Assembly (NCBI GenBank): GCA_965657665.1
Contig: CBFHPF010000019.1
Location: forward strand, 1-19,267
Direction of reading: 5' to 3'
Source: UBA8337 sp965657665
GTDB lineage: Bacteria > Pseudomonadota > Alphaproteobacteria > RS24
DNA: 19,267 bases
In this document: positions 14,745 through 19,267 of the stretch, in pieces
Position numbering within the stretch: position 1 is the stretch's first letter
Layout: the number at the start of each line of letters is the position of its first letter
The notes under the pieces: model-generated
The model's database searches: none
The model's input: the letters and a program-made list of their open reading frames with translations, nothing else
Told to the model about the DNA's origin: nothing
Made by a program: the position numbers and the translations under genes

Positions 14745-15065
14745 TTACAGCGTTTCGTCAATCCATTCTTTAATCTGGCTTTTGGGCGCGGCACCGACTT
14801 TAGTGGCTGCCGCTGCACCGTCTTGGAAAATCATCATGGTCGGAATAGAGCGTACACCATAGCTGGTCGGCGCTTCCGGATTTTCGTCAATATTGATTTT
14901 AATGATGGATAATTTACCATCATATTCAGCAGCCAGCTCATCAAGCGCGGGGGCGATTTGCTTGCATGGACCACACCATTCGGCCCAAAAATCGACCAAT
15001 ACGGGGTGCGAAGCGTTAATCACTTCTTGTTCAAATTCGGCATCAGTTATGTGAGAAACGGCCAT
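14745..15065 (-). CDS. trxA: Thioredoxin
   Basis: A 106-residue cytoplasmic disulfide reductase. The active site is WCGPC (30-34) within VDFWAEWCGPCKQIAP, and the cis-proline is P76 in RSIPTMMIF. The C-terminal helix KSQIKEWIDETL is complete. ATG 15065 was chosen because AAGGAG (15077-15072 on this strand) lies 6 nt upstream and MAVSHITDAEF is a normal thioredoxin start; an open frame to 15119 would cover the promoter. It follows addA on the - strand after 78 nt, the usual addB-addA-trxA order, but has its own candidate promoter. Its stop lies 7 nt from the stop of convergent folC. Confidence 0.97.
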   Translation of the reverse strand: MAVSHITDAEFEQEVINASHPVLVDFWAEWCGPCKQIAPALDELAAEYDGKLSIIKINIDENPEAPTSYGVRSIPTMMIFQDGAAAATKVGAAPKSQIKEWIDETL

Positions 15066-15090
15066 GTTAAGCTCCTTTGACGTTTGACTT

Positions 15091-15119
15091 AATGTAGGTG
15101 CTGCAGACGTGATTCTCAA
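15091..15119 (-). promoter_or_regulatory. Candidate promoter for trxA
   Basis: On the - strand, TTGAGA (15119-15114, 5 of 6), a 17-nt spacer and TACATT (15096-15091, 4 of 6). Transcription would start near 15084, leaving a leader of about 19 nt with the AAGGAG site. A second TTGAGA lies just upstream. It would let trxA be expressed well above addAB. Confidence 0.55.
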
Positions 15120-15143
15120 CCCGTCTCAATGAAGTGACAGGGA

Positions 15144-18100
15144 TTACGGCAATTGTTTCTCGCCCGACATAATCGCCGCCAGCGCAATATCCAGTTCGTG
15201 CGCCGCCAATCGGTCAATGCGCCCTGTTTGTGTCCAGACCAACAAGCAATGCACCGGCTTGTCGGCATAAAGCTGCTGCACGAGGGCGCGATAGGCCGCC
15301 ATTTGCAACACATAGCGATTTTGCGGCGAAGAAGGCGGCTGGCCGGTTTTAAAATCAACCAATTGAATATCGTTTCCGCGCACCACCATGCGGTCAATTT
15401 GCCCCGACAAAGCGAGCTTTTGCCCGTCATCCATTGGCAACACACCGGCCAGCGGCACTTCTGCCAAAGCGTGCGGGGCAAATAAATCAGCCAATTCAGC
15501 GTCTTGCATAACAGCCAAAGCCTCATCAATCATCGCTTGGCGATCTTGCGTCGATAATGCCAATGCGGATGCCCCAGCTTGAGCCGCCGCCATGCGCGCC
15601 AGATAATCATCCGCCGCTTGCGCACGCTGCGCTTCCGGCACATGCGGCAAGCTTTCCAATAATTTATGCATAATCGTGCCGCGCTGCGCCGCCCGCTTTA
15701 GCGCTTCTTCTTGCGCCGGACTTTCAGCCAATGCCAATTGCGGCGGCGTGTCATGCATTAAAGAAGACGGCGAAAACAGCTTGTCACCATAATAACGCGG
15801 CTTGTCTGTCTTGGCCGGAGGGCGGGTTAACCAAGCGGACGGTGCTTCAATAACCACATTTTGGGCCGCATCACTTTCTTCATCAGGGCGCGGTAAAGCC
15901 ACTTCGCCCCCTGCCAGAATTTCAGATGCATGCCCATTACCGGCATTTTCGAGCGCCGCATCAATCATTTGATACCAGCTACCTGCCGCCGGTTGCCCGT
16001 CGCGCTTACCCAACCAGCCACCAATATAAAGCCTGTCGCGCGCGCGTGTGAGGGCAACATATAAAAGCCGCCTTTCTTCTTGCGCCGCCAGCTTATTTTG
16101 CCGCTCAATTTGCGCCGCACTATACGGGTCGCGCAATATTTTTGCCGCCCGCCATAACGGCAAATCCTGCTCGTTAAACTGCAAGCGGTCGACAGCGCCG
16201 CCCTGCTTCACCGGCGCGCGACATGTATCAGGCAAAAATACAATCGGCGCTTCCAAACCTTTCGCCCCATGCACTGTCATAATGCGCACCGCCGCGCCGC
16301 GCCCTTCCATATCGCGCTTAATTTCTTGCTGGCCTTGGCGCAACCAATGCACAAAGCCTTGCGCGCTGGCCGCGTGGCGCGCCTCATAAACCAGTGCGAG
16401 GCGCAATAATTCATTTATCGGGTCGTCAATTTCCGGGCCCAATCGGCTATGCAATAATTTATGCGCCCCTTGAGCGGCCAAAAATTGCGCCAATAATTCA
16501 TAAACCGGCAGGCGATGAATATGGCGGCGCAACCATGAAAGCCGTGCGAAAGCTGATTGATACGCGCTGTCATTTCTATGTGCGTCTTCCGCGTTTTCAG
16601 CTTTTAACGCGCTCCATAAATCGGCTTGGCGGCCATGCGCCAGGGCGAATAGCTGCTCTTCCGATAATCCGCCCAAAGGACTGCGCAACACAATCGCCAG
16701 CGCCATATCATCCAGCGGATTAAGCGCCACATCCAATGCCGCCAAAATATCCATCACGGCGATTTGGTCGAGCAGTACCATGCGGTCCGCACCCGCCACC
16801 GCAATGGCGCGACGTTTCAAAGCCCGGGTCATATCTTCGACAAAACCGTCGCGCTTTCGTACCAAGATAAGAATATCACCGGCTGTCACATTTTGTTTTT
16901 CATCCGCCAGCAAAGCGGCAATTTTATCCGCCATGCGCGCCGCCAATGCCGCCCGCCCATCGACGGCAGCTTGCATATCGGGCACATCCCAAAGCGCGAT
17001 ATCGCTGTCATCGCCCACTGATTTTTCCGGCGTCCATAATTCAACATGACCAACCGCATCGGCGCGAAACGCCGTGTGATGCATTGGCTGACCATCCGCC
17101 GTCACACCGGCGCAGTTTTCTTCCGTCGCGAAAACATAATCAACCAATTGAAGAATTTGCGGGGCTGACCGGCGCGATTGTTGCAATGGCACATAATAAA
17201 AATCGCCGCCAAAACGGCCTACTGAGTGCTCAAAATGGCTTCTTTGGGCGGCAAATTCAGTAGGGTCTGCCCCTTGGAAAGAAAAAATAGACTGCTTTTC
17301 ATCGCCAACGGCAAACAATGTGCGCAAGCCATCATGCGCCGTCTCATCATTGAAAAACTCATCAGCCAAAGCCCGAATAACCCGCCATTGCGCCGGGCTA
17401 GTATCTTGTGCCTCATCGACCAAAATATGCTCCAAGCCGCGGTCGATTTTAAACAACACCCATTGGGCAGCTTGCGCTCCGGCCAGCAAATGATTGGTGG
17501 CGGAAATTAAATCATCATAATCAAGCACGGCGCGGCGGCGTTTTTCCGCCTCATAAGCGCGTAGCAATTGCGCGGCAAATACATAGACGGCTTGCGTCAT
17601 TTCATAAGTGGTGAGCGCTTTTATCCGCGCCGATAAAGCCAGCACGGCAGCACCAAATTCGGCCATTATTTCTGCCGCTTGCGGGTCCGCCTCAATGCGC
17701 CCTTTGGTGATTAAACGTGCGCGCGGCGCACCCTCATCTGTTAAAAACACACCGCTTACCGCCGCCCACGCGGCGGCCATGTTTTCTTGCCCCAATAAGG
17801 CGAACCATTGTTGCAAGCCGTCGGCGCGGTCATTGTCTTGCTTGCCGCCTTGGCGCAGCCAATCAACCAATTTGGGACTAATGGCGGCATAATCGGTCGC
17901 CAATTGACTGACCAACCAGTCTTTTGCAGTCGTTGAAGTATGAGCGTCAGAAACGGTTTCATCCAAGTTTAGATGCGTCGACAAAGCCGCAAGGCGCGGT
18001 TGATAATCACCGCCGAGATGCGTGCGACGATTAATGATTAAACGCCCCAACGATAATAAATCCGTTTCGTTTAAGGCCCGCGTCAACAGCGCCATGGATG

Positions 18101-18659
18101 CCGATAGAAAAGGCACATCCAAATCACGGGGCGTATCATCATCCGCGCTTTTTTGTGAATGAAGCATAATCGCCGAGATAATCGCTGCTTGCATATCCGC
18201 CGCGTCTTGCTCATCCAGCAATTCAAATTGCGGCGACAATCCCGCTTCCAGCGGAAATCGTTTCAACAGGCTTTCGCAAAAAGCGTGAATGGTTTGCACC
18301 CGCAACCCGCCCGGCGTTTCCAAAGCGCGGGCAAACAGCGCACGCGCGCGCGCCAAATTTTGACCATCGGTCAAAGCCGCATCATCGCCCAAACGTCCAA
18401 TAATCGCGGCGCGCAATTCATCATCGGGTTTGAGCGCCCATTGCCCCAGCAAGTCGAATAAACGCTCTTGCATTTCAGCCGCCGCCGCGCGGGTATATGT
18501 CAGGCATAAAAGTTTTTCCGGTGCCACACCGTCCAGCATCAAACGCACCAAGCGCGATACCAAAATATAGGTTTTGCCCGAACCGGCATTCGCCCCCACC
18601 CAAGCCGAGGCACGCGGCTCTATCGCGTGTTGCGCGTTATAGGAAGACGGCTCAACCAT
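15144..18659 (-). CDS. addA: Double-strand break repair helicase AddA
   Basis: A 1171-residue UvrD-like helicase-nuclease that, with AddB, resects double-strand breaks for RecA loading, replacing RecBCD. Walker A is GANAGSGKT with K29. Motif II is LVDEAQDTS with D415 and E416, then FAVGDEKQSIFSFQGADP, motif V IMTVHGAKGLEAPIVF (about 797), and motif VI YVALTRARDRLYIG (about 867). The C-terminal RecB-type nuclease has GQIDRMVV, LVDFKTG (D1102, K1104) and QMAAYRAL, so it looks active. Motif IV reads QQSRRSAPQIL, with Arg at 496 where Phe or Tyr usually stands. I prefer ATG 18659 because GAGGG (18669-18665 on this strand) is 5 nt upstream; ATG 18662 and 18674 are alternatives. The start overlaps the addB end by 8 nt, implying coupling. 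Confidence 0.96.
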   Translation of the reverse strand: MVEPSSYNAQHAIEPRASAWVGANAGSGKTYILVSRLVRLMLDGVAPEKLLCLTYTRAAAAEMQERLFDLLGQWALKPDDELRAAIIGRLGDDAALTDGQNLARARALFARALETPGGLRVQTIHAFCESLLKRFPLEAGLSPQFELLDEQDAADMQAAIISAIMLHSQKSADDDTPRDLDVPFLSASMALLTRALNETDLLSLGRLIINRRTHLGGDYQPRLAALSTHLNLDETVSDAHTSTTAKDWLVSQLATDYAAISPKLVDWLRQGGKQDNDRADGLQQWFALLGQENMAAAWAAVSGVFLTDEGAPRARLITKGRIEADPQAAEIMAEFGAAVLALSARIKALTTYEMTQAVYVFAAQLLRAYEAEKRRRAVLDYDDLISATNHLLAGAQAAQWVLFKIDRGLEHILVDEAQDTSPAQWRVIRALADEFFNDETAHDGLRTLFAVGDEKQSIFSFQGADPTEFAAQRSHFEHSVGRFGGDFYYVPLQQSRRSAPQILQLVDYVFATEENCAGVTADGQPMHHTAFRADAVGHVELWTPEKSVGDDSDIALWDVPDMQAAVDGRAALAARMADKIAALLADEKQNVTAGDILILVRKRDGFVEDMTRALKRRAIAVAGADRMVLLDQIAVMDILAALDVALNPLDDMALAIVLRSPLGGLSEEQLFALAHGRQADLWSALKAENAEDAHRNDSAYQSAFARLSWLRRHIHRLPVYELLAQFLAAQGAHKLLHSRLGPEIDDPINELLRLALVYEARHAASAQGFVHWLRQGQQEIKRDMEGRGAAVRIMTVHGAKGLEAPIVFLPDTCRAPVKQGGAVDRLQFNEQDLPLWRAAKILRDPYSAAQIERQNKLAAQEERRLLYVALTRARDRLYIGGWLGKRDGQPAAGSWYQMIDAALENAGNGHASEILAGGEVALPRPDEESDAAQNVVIEAPSAWLTRPPAKTDKPRYYGDKLFSPSSLMHDTPPQLALAESPAQEEALKRAAQRGTIMHKLLESLPHVPEAQRAQAADDYLARMAAAQAGASALALSTQDRQAMIDEALAVMQDAELADLFAPHALAEVPLAGVLPMDDGQKLALSGQIDRMVVRGNDIQLVDFKTGQPPSSPQNRYVLQMAAYRALVQQLYADKPVHCLLVWTQTGRIDRLAAHELDIALAAIMSGEKQLP

Positions 18660-19267
18660 CATCGCCCTCGCCATCGCTGCGCCATTCTTTCAGCCGTGCC
18701 AAATGGTCGAAAGCCGGGTCTTGCATGCCCTGTTTTCTTTCGCGCAAATGCACATGATAAGAGCGCGTTTCTTGCCGATAACCGGCAATGAGACGCTCAA
18801 CCATATACAGCACGCCGCCGGTCAGCTCATTATCGCACTCAATTTCCACAGCCTTTCCGGCCGGTTGGCGACCAGTTAAATGCACATAGCTGAGACGGCG
18901 TGTTGGCGCGCCTTCACCAATTTTTTCGAAACCGCCATATTGTAAAATCGCCGCCTCCAAAGTCAGTTGTGGTGCCAAATGCTGGCGCACTGCTTTTTGG
19001 CTGGGCATGGCGCCGGTTTTATAATCAATAATGTCGAACTGGCCATCCTGCAGTCGGTCAATGCGGTCAGCTTTGGCGGTAATGCTAAAAGGCACGCCAT
19101 CCATCGGCAGTTCCAGCCGCCCGCTTACTTCGACAAAACTATCGCGCAAATCAGCCCGTCGCGCCGCCTCAAACCCTTCCAGCCATTCGCCCATAGCCGC
19201 CAGCCGCGCCTGCCAATAGGCCAAAATGCTATCGCTGCCCGAGCGATTTTTTTGCAACTCAGCCGCC
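18652..19267 (-). CDS. addB: Double-strand break repair protein AddB, C-terminal part
   Basis: The 3' end of addB, about 205 codons, open through the right edge of the window, so its start lies outside. The visible part is the RecB-family nuclease domain: AKADRIDRL, then FDIIDYKTGAMPS with the catalytic D-x-K, and QLTLEAAIL with the downstream glutamine motif. The end, AFDHLARLKEWR, matches the closing segment of alphaproteobacterial AddB proteins. A complete AddB is about 1000 residues. The stop lies inside the first codons of addA, consistent with an addBA operon. Confidence 0.92.
   Translation of the reverse strand, partial: AAELQKNRSGSDSILAYWQARLAAMGEWLEGFEAARRADLRDSFVEVSGRLELPMDGVPFSITAKADRIDRLQDGQFDIIDYKTGAMPSQKAVRQHLAPQLTLEAAILQYGGFEKIGEGAPTRRLSYVHLTGRQPAGKAVEIECDNELTGGVLYMVERLIAGYRQETRSYHVHLRERKQGMQDPAFDHLARLKEWRSDGEGDDG

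Overview
This window is a compact stretch of housekeeping genes from an alphaproteobacterial chromosome, with moderate GC by eye. The class assignment rests on gene order and on family variants: a short ribonuclease D without an HRDC domain next to lptC-lptA-lptB, a long-form hpf, a FYDLN-type acidic protein divergent from a class II aroA, aroA-cmk-rpsA-ihfB-lapA, pyrF-trpF-trpB-trpA-accD-folC, and the convergent addB-addA-trxA block. I cannot place it below class level. It has a lipopolysaccharide-exporting outer membrane (LptABC). No mobile element, CRISPR array, toxin-antitoxin pair, phage gene or biosynthetic cluster is visible.

Layout. (1) 16-3539, + strand: tRNA-Leu(CAG), rnd, lptC, lptA, lptB (LPS transport), then hpf (ribosome hibernation), which has its own candidate promoter and a structured leader. 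rpoN and ptsN, which often flank hpf in this class, are absent. (2) 3571-4146, - strand: tRNA-Ala(GGC) and the acidic FYDLN zinc-ribbon protein. (3) 4285-8255, + strand: aroA (shikimate pathway), cmk (CMP kinase), rpsA (ribosomal protein S1) and a strong intrinsic terminator. (4) 8331-14737, + strand: ihfB, lapA, pyrF, trpF, trpB, trpA, accD, folC. Gaps are very short (0-36 nt), so this is probably one long transcript joining pyrimidine, tryptophan, fatty-acid and folate steps. (5) 14745-19267, - strand: trxA, addA and the 3' end of addB, convergent with folC. AddAB is the double-strand-break repair helicase-nuclease of this class.

Functionally, aroA makes the chorismate precursor that the trp genes draw on, and folC works in the folate pathway, which also starts from chorismate. 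cmk and pyrF belong to pyrimidine metabolism. rpsA, hpf and the tRNAs serve translation, and ihfB and addAB act on DNA. Several starts are non-ATG: GTG for the FYDLN protein, rpsA and lapA, and TTG for folC.

I found no new system. The most notable features are a 12-bp in-frame tandem repeat inside folC, a hairpin-rich hpf leader that appears to start at its promoter, overlapping divergent promoters between the FYDLN gene and aroA, and a glycine at the position that is alanine in the glyphosate-tolerant class II AroA. There is no gene-free stretch over 300 bases. The longest gaps are 2795-2978 (hpf leader), 103-273 (upstream of rnd, no clear content beyond a weak promoter) and 8176-8330 (terminator plus ihfB upstream region).
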